Source: Biomphalaria glabrata
Lineage: Eukaryota > Mollusca > Gastropoda > Planorbidae
Length of the DNA: 64,000 nt
Assembly (NCBI RefSeq): GCF_947242115.1
Contig: NC_074711.1
Location: forward strand, 42,718,463 to 42,782,462
Direction of reading: 5' to 3'
Shown piece by piece: positions 23,816 through 36,100 of the stretch (positions within the stretch are counted from its first letter, which is position 1; each line of letters opens with the position of its first letter). Below the pieces are notes generated by a model that had not been told where the DNA came from, searched no databases, and saw only the letters and a list, made by a program, of their open reading frames with translations. The position numbers were made by a program, and so were the translations under genes.

Positions 23816-26003
23816 GATAGACACTTTGTCGCCAAGGCTCTACGGGAGGACTGATCCTTCCAGCCTTGCCATCAATTGGAGTACATCTCAAATAGACACT
23901 TTGTCACCAAGGCTCTACGGGAGGACTGATCCTTCCAGCCTTGCCATCACTTGGAGTACATCTCAGATAGACACTTTGTCGCCAAGGCTCTACGGGAGGA
24001 CTAATCCTTCCAGCCTTGCCATCAATTGGAGTACATCTCAGATAGACAATTTGTCGCCAAGGCTCTACGGGAGGACTGATCCTTCCAGCCTTGCCATCAA
24101 TTGGAGTACATCTCAGATAGACACTTTGTCGCCAAGGCTCTACGGGAGGACTGATCCTTCCAGCCTTGTCTTAAATTGGAGTACATCTCAGATAGACAAT
24201 TTGTCGCCAAGGCTCTACGGGAGGACTGATCCTTCCAGCCTTGCCATCAATTGGAGTACATCTCAGATAGACACTTTGTCACCAAGGCTCTACGGGAGGA
24301 CTGATCCTTCCAGCCTTGCCATCACTTGGAGTACATCTCAGATAGACACTTTGTCGCCAAGGCTCTACGGGAGGACTGATCCTTCCAGCCTTGCCATCAA
24401 TTGGAGTACATCTCAGATAGACACTTTGTCACCAAGGCTCTACGGGAGGACTGATCCTTCCAGCCTTGCCATCAATTGGAGTACATCTCAGATAGACACT
24501 TTGTCGCCATGGCTCTACGGGAGGACTGATCCTTTCAGCCTTGCCATCAATTGGAGTACATCTCAGATAGACACTTTGTCACCAAGGCTCTACGGCAGGA
24601 CTGATCCTTCCAGCCTTGCCATCACTTGGAGTACATCTCAGATAGACACTTTGTCACCAAGGCTCTACGGGAGGACTGATCCTTCCAGCCTTGCCCTCAA
24701 TTGGAGTACATCTCAGATAGACACTTTGTCACCAAGGCTCTACGGGAGGACTGATCCTTCCAGCCTTGCCATCAATTGGAGTACATCTCAGATAGACACT
24801 TTGTCACCAAGGCTCTACGGGAGGACTGATCCTTCCAGCCTTGCCATCAATTGGAGTACATCTCAGATAGACAATTTGTCGCCAAGGCTCTACGGGAGGA
24901 CTGATCCTTCCAGCCTTGCCATCAATTGGAGTTCATCTCAGATAGACACTTTGTCACCAAGGCTCTACGAGAGGACTGATCCTTCGATGCTTGCCATCAA
25001 TTGGAGTACATCTCAGATAGACACTTTGTCACCAAGGCTCTACGGGAGGACTGATCCTTCCAGCCTTGCCATCAATTGGAGTACATCTCAGATAGACAAT
25101 TTGTCGCCAAGGCTCTACGGGAGGACTGATCCTTCCAGCCTTGCCATCAATTGGAGTACATCTCAGATTGACACTTTGTCACCAAGGCTCTACGGGAGGA
25201 CTGATCCTTCCAGCCTTGCCATCACTTGGAGTACATCTCAGATAGACACTTTGTCGCCAAGGCTCTACGGGAGGACTGATCCTTTCAGCCTTGCCATCAA
25301 TTGGAGTACATCTCAGATAGACACTTTGTCACCAAGGCTCTACGGGAGGACTGATCCTTCCAGCCTTGCCATCATCTGGAGTACATCTCAGATAGACACT
25401 TTGTCGCCAAGGCTCTACGGGAGGACTGATCCTTCCAGCCTTGCCATCAATTGGAGTACATCTCAGATAGACACTTTGTCACCAAGGCTCTACGAGAGGA
25501 CTGATCCTTCGATGCTTGCCATCAATTGGAGTACATCTCAGATAGACACTTTGTAACCAAGACTCTACGGGAGGACTGATCCTTCCAGTCTTGCCATCAA
25601 TTGGAGTACATATCAGATAGACACTTTGTCGCCAAGGCTCTAAGGGAGGACTGATCCTTCCAGCCTTGCCATCAATTGGAGTACATCTCAGATAGACACT
25701 TTGTCACCAAGGCTCTACGGGAGAACTGATCCTTCCAGCCTTGCCATCAATTGGAGTACATCTCAGATAGACACTTTGTCACCAAGGCTCTACGAGAGGA
25801 CTGATCCTTCGATGCTTGACATCAATTGGAGTACATCTCAGATAGACACTTTGTAACCAAGGCTCTACGAGAGGACTGATCCTTCGATGCTTGCCATCAA
25901 TTGGAGTACATCTCAGATAGACACTTTGTCACCAAAGCTCTACGAGAGGACTGATCCTTCCAGCCTTGCCATCAATTGGAGTTCATCTCAGATAGACACT
26001 TTG
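23816..26003. repeat. 75-bp minisatellite, about 29 copies
   Basis: Units of 75 bp carry CTCTACGGGAGGACTGATCC, CAGCCTTGCCATCAATTGG and ATCTCAGATAGACACTTTGT. One plus-strand frame stays open for 23 units (23826-25556) with a 25-residue period. Some variants recur every few units, for example GACAATTTGTCGCC and TTCGATGCTTGCC, which points to block amplification. Later units contain stops, so this does not look like a coding gene. Confidence 0.95.
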
Positions 26004-26460
26004 AGCACATCGCTACAGTCTCTTTGTGAAAGCTATCTTGACGGCCGCTCAAAACGTCATTCCACGGACCAATGGCAAAGGCAAGTCATTTTGGTCAACT
26101 GTGTTAGAACGTCTCGTTAGTCTACCCGAAGGAAGTATGTCAGCCTCAAAACGGCAGAAGCAAGAAGAGAATACAGTAAACTCACTACGCTAAGGACAGA
26201 GACAGTTGCAGAGGAATCGCTTGACCAGGTGCAGGAGAAAGACATGGAGGTTACTTGACAATCTGACCGGTTTGGGTGTGCAAACTGAGAACGGGTCCAT
26301 AATAACTGACAGCAAAAGGGAAGAGGCCTTGAACACATTTTTCGCGGGTGTCTCTAAAGCAAGAAAACTCCCATGTCGATGGATAGCAAAAGAAAAACGC
26401 AGTTTAGCCAACAGTGAGGCCAAGACAATACTTTCACTGAGGCTTTTAACTTGACGGAAG
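26003..26460 (+). mobile_element. Degenerate LINE fragment next to the 75-bp array
   Basis: The frame at 26206-26454 reads RRKTWRLLDNLTGLGV, then NGSIITDSKREEALNTFFAG. This resembles the region just upstream of the reverse transcriptase in many non-LTR elements (a Trp-rich segment, then an I-x-D-x-x-x-K/R-x-E-x-L-x-x-F-F-A pattern). No RT core follows. The fragment starts where the minisatellite ends. Confidence 0.5.
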
Positions 26461-26843
26461 TGTAACACGCATATATATATATATTGTTGTAACTGAACTG
26501 TGATGCTGGTCAGTGTAGCCTCTGTGTAATCAACCGACTCATGCGACACAGGCCTGTGTACTTAAAAAGGGACGGATGTAAACATTCTCCGTGTAGGTCA
26601 ACGGTGTTTGTTGTTATCTGACTATGAACTATGTGTTGTTTCATAAAAACAAGGTTGGGTCAATTCTGGCGGACTGAGAGAGGAACAAGTTGTGTCTAAC
26701 TGTTCTATTCAGACATTGACTTCTGCCCATGTGTAAAGTATTTGTTTAAAGTGTCTCGTTATCCCAGAGCCCAAGTTCTCTGGTTCTTGACTTAGCAACA
26801 GTGTTGTGTTTTGTCAAGGGTTGATAGAGAAGCGTAACAATAC

Positions 26844-26904
<61 letters not shown>

Positions 26905-27205
26905 TAGATATAGATATAGACATAGATATTATGATAAAATACAAGAGAAACTTGATTATAAAAATAGTTTTTAATTCATCCACAATATTTTCCCTGAACA
27001 GACACACACACAAAATGGTAGGCCTATATCTTTTAAGAAGGTAATGTAGATGTAATAGGCCTACTAATAATTTATCACAATCGAATGAAAAATACTAGAG
27101 TCAATTATTAAAATGAAAATGGTCCAATTCATAGAAAATAAATAGTGCATAGCATATTGTACACTGATCACCATAACTTCATATCACATCATAGCACCAT
27201 TACAT
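26461..27205. other. Nothing recognised except a microsatellite
   Basis: Non-coding sequence with TA, GA and CAGA runs near 26845-26930. Confidence 0.6.
26845..26930. repeat. Compound microsatellite TA/GA/CAGA/TAGA
   Basis: Runs of TATATA, GAGAGA, CAGACAGA and TAGATAGA follow one another. Confidence 0.95.
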
Positions 27206-27310
27206 AACATGTTTCGGATGTTTCTTCATATTGAAAGAGAATTACTACCTAGCCCTAACTTCCCGCAGGACGCTGGGGTGAGGTAGCAGGAAGGTGACAG
27301 CCCGGAGCAC
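27206..27310 (-). mobile_element. SINE family 2 fragment
   Basis: Only the tRNA-unrelated 3' part is present (CCTGCGGGAAG, TAATTCTCTTTCAATATG and the CCGAAACATGTT end). The tRNA-like head is missing. Confidence 0.65.
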
Positions 27311-27639
27311 ATGCGACACAGTTAGGCAGACACATTGAAATAGATTACACTTTGAACATATTTTATTGTAGTAACGTATAACAGACATTTTGTGCCATGT
27401 ATTGTCAAGAAAAAATTGTTTTTATTTTACTGAAGGAGTGTGGAAGAAACATTTTAAAAAAGAGAGATTGACATTTGATGTCATCACAAACCCGTGTTAA
27501 GTTTAAAAAACCTAGCCTAAGTTTGTCCTTAATGGTGACATAGAGCTCAATCTCACAAACACATTTTTTGTTTGTTTCTGTTTTAATGGCACAGCTACAA
27601 TGGCGCAATGTCCACTCAATTGTAAACTGAACTTCGACA

Positions 27640-27925
27640 TGAATGATTGATTGTAAGCCTGAAATGAATGATAGATTGAAAGCTGGAAATGATTGATTGA
27701 TTGTAAGCCTAAAATGAATGATTGATTGTAAGCCTGAAATGAATGATTGATAGAAAGCTGGAAATGATTGATTGATTGTAAGCCTAAAATGAATGATTGA
27801 TTGAAAACTGGAAATGAATGATTGATTGTAAGCCTAAAATGAATGATTGTAAGCCTGAAATGAATGATTGATTGTAAGCCTGAAATGAATGATAGATTGA
27901 AGCCTGAAATGAATGATTGATTCTA
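27640..27925. repeat. Tandem repeat of about 26 bp, around 10 copies
   Basis: Units contain AATGAATGATTGATTGTAAG followed by CCTGAA or a GCTGGAA variant. It lies in the gap downstream of the second TIR gene. Confidence 0.85.
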
Positions 27926-28825
27926 AAGGCACATGACACTAGCTTGCTATGAGAGCATTCTTTAAACATAAATTTCAAATGTTATAAATAGATCTTTCAT
28001 TCTTAACGCTATGCATAGCGTTTAACTTTAAATGTCTACGCTTTAGAATTATACTCGATTTGAGATTATGAAATGTACTTTTGTGTGTTCCCTCACTCAA
28101 CTAAACCTTGGCACTCCATTCTCTAGTAAAGGGCCTTAGTATTTTATTCAACCGCATCTTCCCATTCCATTATAGTACACTACACTGAAATACCACACAC
28201 GTGTGTGCGTGTGCCTGACAGAACCACATATCCCTTTGCCATTATTTTCTCTTATATAAGAACACAATTATATCACATTATATGTCACTAATTATATTAA
28301 ATGATGGGGGAACAAAAAAAAAATTATAATCACTTTGTCACTAATGTAGTTTTTTTTTTTAAATATAGTTTTTAATAATACGGCCAACATATACAGGTAT
28401 ATAAACTAGTAATATATTTAAAAAAAAACAATAATGTCTACCTGTTTTAACTCTGTACTTATTTTACATTAGATACGCAGCGGGAATGTATTCTGCATAG
28501 CACAGATAATTGCATACTATAATATTGCTTAGAAACCATGGTGCTATCGTTTTGGATGCGCAGAAGTTTTACATTAAAAAAAACAAAAACATCAATTAGT
28601 AAGTCATTATTGAAAAAAAAATAGAAAGAATAATATATTCATTATCTGTAAGTCAAAATACAGACAGAGGGAATAAAAGCTTTGTAAAAAAATGCTCTAT
28701 AACATTTTGCTGTCCGTACGACCGCCCATGGAACTATACTAACAAGAATACAAGCCACTTGGTCACACATCGGCTTCCGCCTCCCTTTATAGAATAATTG
28801 CACGGTGATATAGATAAGTGAGCTG
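27926..28825. other. AT-rich downstream flank of the second TIR gene
   Basis: Probably contains the 3' UTR of the gene ending at 28826. No coding frame. Confidence 0.5.
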
Positions 28826-28896
28826 TCAGACATATTGTTTATGTTCTGTATCGTCTGACAAAGGACTTTCTTGAACGGCAACAGGAGGTTTGAAGT
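28826..28896 (-). CDS. Last coding exon of the second TIR gene
   Basis: A 71-base exon after a poly-T and GGCAG acceptor. It adds 23 residues and a TGA stop in the frame set by the phase-1 donor at 29942. No domain is present. Confidence 0.55.
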
Positions 28897-31125
28897 CTGC
28901 CAAAAAAAAAAAAATCAAATCAAATAATTGTGGTCGTTATCCAAGCGCATAGCATCTATATTTAGATGTATATTATTCTACTAACAAGTATTTATTTTAC
29001 TTGCTTTCTCTTCAAGTTGCGATCAAATTAAATTTTAAAAATGTGTCAATCACTTTTACTTCTATCTAACCGATTCCATTTCACCGACTTTTTGTAGGTC
29101 TTTAATAGACCACGTGGTGATCGAGTGCTACAAGTCTTAAGTTCAAATCTAGTATTTTGAAATTCAGAATTTGTAAGGGCGCCTCTGAGTCTACCCAATT
29201 CCAATAGGTACCTGAAAGTAAAGGCTGTTAGAGGCTGCACCCTCGTTAACCGTCGGCCATAGAAACAGATAAGCTTTACATCATTTGCCCCAATAGGTCG
29301 CAAGGTCTGAAAGTAAATACATTTGCCTTTACAGAAGCAAAAACGTTATGACTCCTACATTTAAAACTAACCAAAATGTTTTTTATTAACAAATAGAAAT
29401 GTAAAGTTTTAAAAACCTATAAGAAAGTACATCTTCGATGTTTGCTAAAAAGAAATGTTACGACTTTAAGTCAGGAACCGTCTAGGTGTCAAAATCGGAC
29501 CAGGCATTTCTATACCATCCGGCCCATAAATTGTATATTATACGATGGGCACAAAATTGTAGGTCAACATGTCCTCAAAATCATTCTGTCAAGTTTGATA
29601 ATGTATCGACAGCTGTACACATGTATATAAATACGTCGCTCAGAGAAACCCTTCTGTTAGACATTACTTCAGATTATTATAAAAAATTTTAACTATTTAA
29701 TACGTGACATCCATGCGGCTCTTATCTTATAAAATACAGACGTGATTTAAAAAAAAAGATGATTGCTGTTGTCTTACCGGCCCCTTTCTGTACGGGCCCA
29801 CCGATCATTTATCCGAATGCCCATATAGCCTGTCCGACCCTGCTTTAAGTTCATTGTACAATATTCAACAAAATGAATTTATGCCTAAATGTATCTGAAT
29901 AATTTTCATGTATTAACTAAATGATGTTTCACTGGGTTTTACCTGCACTTGAAGATGACGTTCTCTCCAGATCGCCACTTGATAGGCTTAACACAATTGT
30001 TGACAGCTCTGTGTCTAGCTCTGAATCCTCAACCTTCTTGTCCGAGCTGTTGTCTTCAATCGTCAAATTCTTAACTTTTGATATGTTAATATTATATACT
30101 TTATATATTTTTGGATGTCCATCCAGGGGTAGAGACTTCTTGTCGTCTGTCACACGTTCATGCTGTACATAGCCCGACTCATTGCTTGTTTGATGAATAC
30201 TACTGGAATTCTCAAGTCGCGAGCCTGATGGTCTCTGTTCAGTGTTATCAGAATGAAAATGAGTTTCTTGTTTTTCTAGACCAGATGTTTTACTTATATT
30301 TCTGGCTCCGTCACTAGAAGCTATGTTTTTACATTGAGTGTTTTGAATTGAACGCTTTTTTGCCACATTATTTCGTAGGCGTGATCTTAGCTCGCTTTTA
30401 TGTTCACTGTAATATGTTTCTCTTTTTTTTTCTAATTCAATTTCTCTTCCTGCGATGTCATATTTCACATTATTCAGTATATTTGTTGCTGTTCTTTTAT
30501 CTTTGTCTTGCCTATAATATCTGATAGGATTTAAATATTTCAGCACAAGAGATAGGTCAATCTTTTCTTCGGTACAAGCATAAACTGGCACAACCCTAAA
30601 ACTGTTTGCAACATCATCCAGAGTTTGTGATAAAATGATATGACTTTTCAGTAAAGTCTCTTGACAACTGCAGAATGCCTCTGTGACATAAAGAAAATAG
30701 AGCATGGAGCGTTTGTATAGATCTTCGATTTCTTTGGACTGTACAAGACTGCAGTCTAATAGTTCTGCTGTGTAGGATAATGACATAATGTGATCTCGAA
30801 AAGTTTCGGCATCATCTCTGTCTTTCTTTGCAAAAATGATCAGTACGTCGATGAGATGGTTGCTTAAATGAGATGGCATGTATTCTAGATAATGCGTGTA
30901 ATCGTCCGGTGCTTCGTTCGGTTCTGTTTTGCTGCATTCGTTTGTTGAAGTGGAGTTTATATTTTCTATTGGAACTTCCTTCAAACAGGTTTCCTCGTTA
31001 GAGTCACTAGAATCTAATTTGAGTTGAGGGATTTCAGTACTACTTCTTGATATAGATATAGATGGCGTTGCGCTGTTAGGGTAACTTTCATAGCCACTTT
31101 CTAGACGGTTAGCGTCAGTCTCCAT
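28826..31125 (-). CDS. Second TRIF/TICAM-like TIR gene, with degenerate RHIM-like motif (2 coding exons)
   Basis: Exons 31125-29943 and 28896-28826 give about 417 residues. The donor is GCAG/GTAAAA; the last residues GKTQ of the single-exon ORF are intron read-through. The acceptor is a long T tract plus GGCAG, and the joined frame reads DFKPPVAVQESPLSDDTEHKQYV then TGA. The TIR spans about residues 93-225 (DVLIIFAKKD, then LYFLYVTEAFCSCQ and LNPIRYYRQ) and is clearly paralogous to the larger gene, including the preceding AP-D-YL-Y-P-L pattern. After a Ser-rich linker, INISKVKNLTIEDNSS (346-361) aligns with the other gene's RHIM but has Glu where the core Gly should be. The ATG at 31125 has a good context (AAAATGG) and sits 13 bases after a TATATAG acceptor, so a 5' leader exon is likely further upstream. 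Inferred role: TIR adaptor that may have lost RHIM polymerisation. Confidence 0.83.
29107..29314 (+). mobile_element. SINE family 1 (copy B, diverged)
   Basis: Diverged copy with a damaged B box (AGTTCAAATCTAG), the GGGCGCCTCTGAGTCTACCC body and the CGCAAGGTCTGAAAG tail. It lies between the last two coding exons of the second TIR gene, inside its intron. Confidence 0.7.
30043..30090 (-). other. Degenerate RHIM-like segment of the second TIR gene
   Basis: The residues INISKVKNLTIEDNSS align with IRIENATNVVIGDSSK of the paralogue at I, I, N, the core Ile, D and S. The glycine of the tetrad is a GAA Glu codon, one base away from a Gly codon (GGA). Position near the C-terminus is also shared. 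Confidence 0.45.
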
Positions 31126-31861
31126 TTTGAGGTCACTATATAAGATAAAAAAAAATATGTTCTTTATGAAAACATTGTTTGAACTATCATAGGTTAGTGA
31201 TCCTGTTCAGAAAATAGTGACACATCAAGTGATTCTGTAGGGTGTATTTGCTTCATTGTTTGCAAAAAGAAACTTTGTAAAAATGTCCAAATAGAATAAG
31301 ACACTTTTCATCGTTCTTTAAAAATGACGTAACAATGTAAACGTATCAACATTGCTGACAACTAACATTATATAGCCGACCTCTTACTGTCATAATATTA
31401 TGATCTAGATGAAAGTCATAACCGTAATGGTTGAATCATCTTTGTTTGGGGACTCGGGTCGTATTTCTGCCTCTAGTTCTTTCATTATAATCGACCATAC
31501 AAATTAAAAAAAGTGTTAACAATTGCGAATAAAATGTAATATTTTTAAAATATATTTAATAATACATTATCTTAATATCTATTCTAATAGTCTTTTGCTA
31601 AAGTCTTACTGTAAATTTTGAGTTATATCGGGAAATACCTCAAGTTAAAAGGATTAAATATACTTTTAACAAATGAAAGTATAATATCGGGAAATGCCGA
31701 TATTAAACGAAAGATAAATCATGTATGGTGTCAGCTCAGAAAGGCGCGTAAAGAATTCTAGTTGCTTTGAATCTCGGGTCAATTTCAATGTTTTACTACC
31801 AGCTTGTATACAAATAATGTCTTCCAAGTAGTTTTCGTAATTGTTGCATATGTACATTTAA
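31126..31861. other. Upstream flank or intron of the second TIR gene
   Basis: A TATATAG acceptor directly precedes the coding exon. The leader exon and promoter were not located. AT-rich with no other feature. Confidence 0.5.
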
Positions 31862-32010
31862 AAACAGATTATCATAAGGCCTCCTTCATTTTAGACTATC
31901 ATATGGCCTCCTTCAGTTGAGACTATCATGTGAGACTATCATAAGGCCTCCTTCAGTTGAGACTATCATGTGAGACTATCATATGGCCTCCTTCAGTCGC
32001 GAAGGGAAAC
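31862..32010. repeat. Short tandem repeat upstream of the second TIR gene
   Basis: Four to five copies of GACTATCATATGGCCTCCTT followed by CAGTTGA, with intervening GACTATCATGT half-units. Confidence 0.75.
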
Positions 32011-32374
32011 GACTATGGACCATCTCAAATAGTGTGAAATAAAGGTCGTTGCACCGAGAGACATAAATGTTCAACCTTAAAGATATTTATTTAAAAAAAT
32101 CAACTCTTTAGAACAGAAATGTTGGTTGGTAATTGTATAACCTGTTCACATTTGTGCAAAATTCGAACAATACTTCTAATCAGTTACATCTTCGGTACAG
32201 ACACCTTCATGTTTAGAAACTTTATTTTTAGAGAACCAATAAATTTGAAGAATGATTGACCTAAACTGCTGCATCTCATGGAAGAAATATCTCTCAACTT
32301 TCTAATAATAAAATAAAACAGAAAATTACAGCAATGAACAAGTAAAATATAAAAAATAATTTTAAAAACAACAA

Positions 32375-32670
32375 AACTTATATTAAGTGTAATTGTATCA
32401 TTTATTTTGATTCAATCATAGAATTCTTTTGTAATAGATCTCAACTAACATTAATAAAGCTGTGCTATAGGAAATATTTTTAACAATTGAGTTTGCTTAA
32501 CGCAATTTCATGCTTTTAGCATGCTATAAAAAAAATTAATTAATTACGACTAATTGATGAAATAATTGGTCGATTTGTCTATTGTCTCATGTGTTGTTAT
32601 CGACAATAAATAAGTGAGCAAAGTTTCAACTTGAGAATGGGGGCAGCGGGAGAAATAACGTGGACATAAT
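32375..32670 (+). repeat. AT-rich dispersed repeat (longer form)
   Basis: Shares AGTGTAATTGTATCA, TTTGTAATAGAT, CAATTTCATGCTTTTAGC and TAATTAATTACGACTAATTG with the 49.4-kb copy, and ends in GGGAGAAATAACGTGGACA like the copies at 22 kb. Confidence 0.6.
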
Positions 32671-33119
32671 TTGTAATAAGTTTTTTACAACTTTATTTCA
32701 CCAATGCAGCCAGTATTTCTAGCGGTAAAGGCGTGTAACAAAATACTGAAAATATGCAGGGATAAAATAAAAATCCCGCGCCTTCTCTAACTGGCTAATG
32801 TAGGATTCAATAACGATTAGATGCTGACAAATTATTTTTTAAAATGTTTCTCACATATTTAACTCTGCACACCACCTTCCACACAATGCAGATGGTGCGC
32901 ACTATCTTGTGCACTGTGCGAAACTGGACTCAGGCATTGACTTCGATTCCGAAGAGGAGAGCAGAAATTCACGTGACCACGCAGACTCAGTTGCAATCTG
33001 CATGTTTTGCCAGACCACGCTGTGGTCCGTCTGGGGTCTATTGACGTTTTCGTCTTCTTCGCCTGTCTTCGACAGCTTTTCAGTACTCAGGCAAATCACG
33101 TCATGTGATATGGTCATGT
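32671..33119. other. Non-coding block before the Gypsy fossil
   Basis: A more GC-balanced stretch at 32870-33110 shows overlapping short ORFs on both strands without domains. It could be part of a repeat or a promoter region. Confidence 0.4.
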
Positions 33120-36100
33120 GATCAACTACACAAGACGATCTAGAAGGCCATTAGGGGCACTATATATAGAGCGAAAATATCAGAGTCGGATTAGTTGACA
33201 ACTTCTAGATCTACACTACAGTATGTTACGACGGAGTCAACAAGGGACAGAGAAGTCAGTACAGTTCTTGTTACAAAAGTACAGAGTTGATACGGCAGAG
33301 AAGTCAGTACAGTTCTTGCTACAAAAGTACAGAGTTGATAAGGCAGAGAAGTCAGTACAGTTCTTGCTACAAAAGTACAGAGTTGATACGGCAGAGAAGT
33401 CAGTACAGTTCTTGCTACAAAAGTACAGAGTTGATACGGCAGAGAAGTCAGTACAGTTCTTGCTACAAAAGTACAGAGTTGATACGGCAGAGAAGTCAGT
33501 ACAGTTCTTGCTACAAAAGTACAGAGTTGATACGGCAGAGAAGTCAGTACAGTTCTTGCTACAAAAGTACAGAGTTGATACGGCAGAGAATTCAGTACAG
33601 TTCTTGCTACAAAAGTACAGAGTTGATACGGCAGAGCATTTGTACAGTCATCGTTACATGTGGCCAATAGTACAGTATTGGCTGCGATTTATTGGACAAT
33701 AAAGCTCTACGTTATTTGGAGACCTGAGTTGTCAAGTTCTTTGAGTTGGTAGTGTCGCGTGGTGCAGTTTGCAGAGAGCCTGAATAGTGAGAATAGTTAC
33801 GCTGGTGTTAGAAGTGAGATCTTCTATGTCTTCTGCAAAAACGATAGACAAGATTAGGAAGATGAAGATCCAGACAAGTATCTGTTTGAAATCGAACCAG
33901 ATATGAAAGAACTTATGAAAAGATGAACTCGGGGCTAGGACACACCAATGGCAAGATAGATGGAATCAAAACATAGCTATTGGCCATGAACCAACGCATA
34001 CATGCTATGGAGGAATGAATCACCATCATAGATGAACAGATGAATCAGAGAATCAACGCAGTAGAGAAGGCTATCGAAGAAATAAAGACGCAAGTTCACC
34101 GTAAACACACCAATGCCCCGGAGGCAAATATGGCGTCATTTGTACCTGAAGTCTCCGGAAAAATGAAGCGCCCCCCCCCCCCCACGTAGTTGATGGTTCC
34201 GTGTATAAGAAGCAATTTGACGCAGCCGATAAAGTTAACTAATGGAACAGCGAAGAGGAGAAAACAACTGCCCTTATATTATCTCTAAGATGTAAAGCCA
34301 CTGAATTGCTCCAGTCCCTACCGAACAAGCAATGCCTCGCTGCTCTCGTCCAAGTTATGGAGCTTCGATACGGGGATAAACATTTGCAAGAAGTGTATAG
34401 AGTGGAACCGAAGACGCGACAACAGCGCCCCGATGAAACGGATTTTGGTTTTTGGTTGTTTTTTTTTTTTAGCAGATCGGCACAATTTAGACCATGTTGT
34501 TCCCCGATTAAACTCTTCAGGAGCTAGAGACAGACATCGAAAGCTTCGCACATTTGCCCTACCCAACCGGTCCATATGACTTTCTGGAAGTCAACATCAC
34601 AGACGCTTTCATTGATGCGCTCCGAGACCCTGAGTTAAAAAAAGCCATCAGAGTTAGTGGTAAACGCAAAGCCAGCGAAGCCCTAGTGTACGCTCTCTCA
34701 TATGAAGCCGCTAAAGACGCATCTCGGAAGCCGGAAGTCAAAGAGGCGGGAAGTCAAAGAGGAAGAATTCGCACAACTAGTCAGAAGGGTGACAGAGGCA
34801 CTGAACGAACGATGAACATACCAGAAGATAAACCAAGAGCCCCCAGTACGATGTTGGAATTGTGGCCATTCTTAGACAAAGAAGCTGCACTATACGATCT
34901 CGACAAAACGATACCCATCAGAGATCAGAAATGTATTCACTATCAAGTTCCAGTGGTTTCCAGGGAAACTAGCACGCGCCCCGGTCGCCGAGCTCGGACA
35001 GAGTAAAAGTCTGAAAGTCAATAGGAAAATCGGATGTCAGAGCTATCACTTCCTCCTCGATACTGGTTCCTAGCGATCAGTCATCAGGCCAGATAATGTG
35101 GACTAGAGCAAAACAACACAAGTTAGGTTCTACTCGTTGAAAACAGCCATCGGGGAAATGATGCCCTTTTAAGGTTTAACTGACATAACAATCAAGATTG
35201 GGAATCAGTCATTTAAACACGAATTCCTGATCGCTGACGTCACTGCATAATAGGGCTCGACTTCATGCTGAAATTTGGCTTTTCCTTGAATATCGGCGGA
35301 GGCACATTGCAATGTGAACACCTCGAAGTACCCTTACTTAGTGATGAAGATAAATAGGATGAACGAGCCAGAAGGATAAGGCTGGTAGAAGATACGACCT
35401 TGCCTGCTAAGTCTGAAGTGATTTATCTGTGGAAAAATAGAGGATGGCTACCTCACGATGAGAACGGCGTCGACAGAAAGCAGTGGGCGTCCACCACAAC
35501 GGGATAGCAAACGGAAAGACACAATAGGTACCGTCAGTTATGAGCGACGGCTCAGGAGAGAAACACGAGAAAACAGCACCATTGACAGCTGCTATGCTCT
35601 TTAAATAAGAAACTGCAACAATGACAACCTCGACGAGTATCCGACCCCAATAGCCCACAGATTATTAAGCTCCTGGCAGAAATCGAAACGATTTAGTCAA
35701 AAGAGCAGTACACAAAAGCAGAATAATTCATCAGGGAGTTTTCTGACATATTGCCATCGGAAGAAATGGACTGTGAGTGGAAAAAACTGATTCAGAATCG
35801 TATAGATACCGGAAACACTAGGCCTATCCGACAGCAACCACGTCACCTGTCGCTAGCAAAGCAACAAGAAGCTGTATGCATGATAGAACGAATGAGGCAG
35901 CAAAGAGTTATTGAACCATCTAATAGTCCGTGGTGTTCACCAATCGTCTTTGTAGAGAAGAAAGATGAATCTTCACAATTTTGTGTCGACTAAAGATTAC
36001 TAAATGAAGTCGCACACAAAGACAGCTAACTATAATTGACGACAGATTAGATACACTTGCTGGGTCACGATCTTCTCCACCAGGCAAGTGGGACTGCACC

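Noticed and set aside
23826-25556. 576-residue ORF in the 75-bp array
   Set aside because: A pure repeat translation with a 25-residue period. Later units carry stops and the other strand is also partly open. Treated as minisatellite.
28826-31125. SEFIR domain instead of TIR
   Set aside because: The LII-AKKD start, the FLYVT-FC middle and the basic tail after the domain fit TICAM-type TIRs better, and both paralogues agree.
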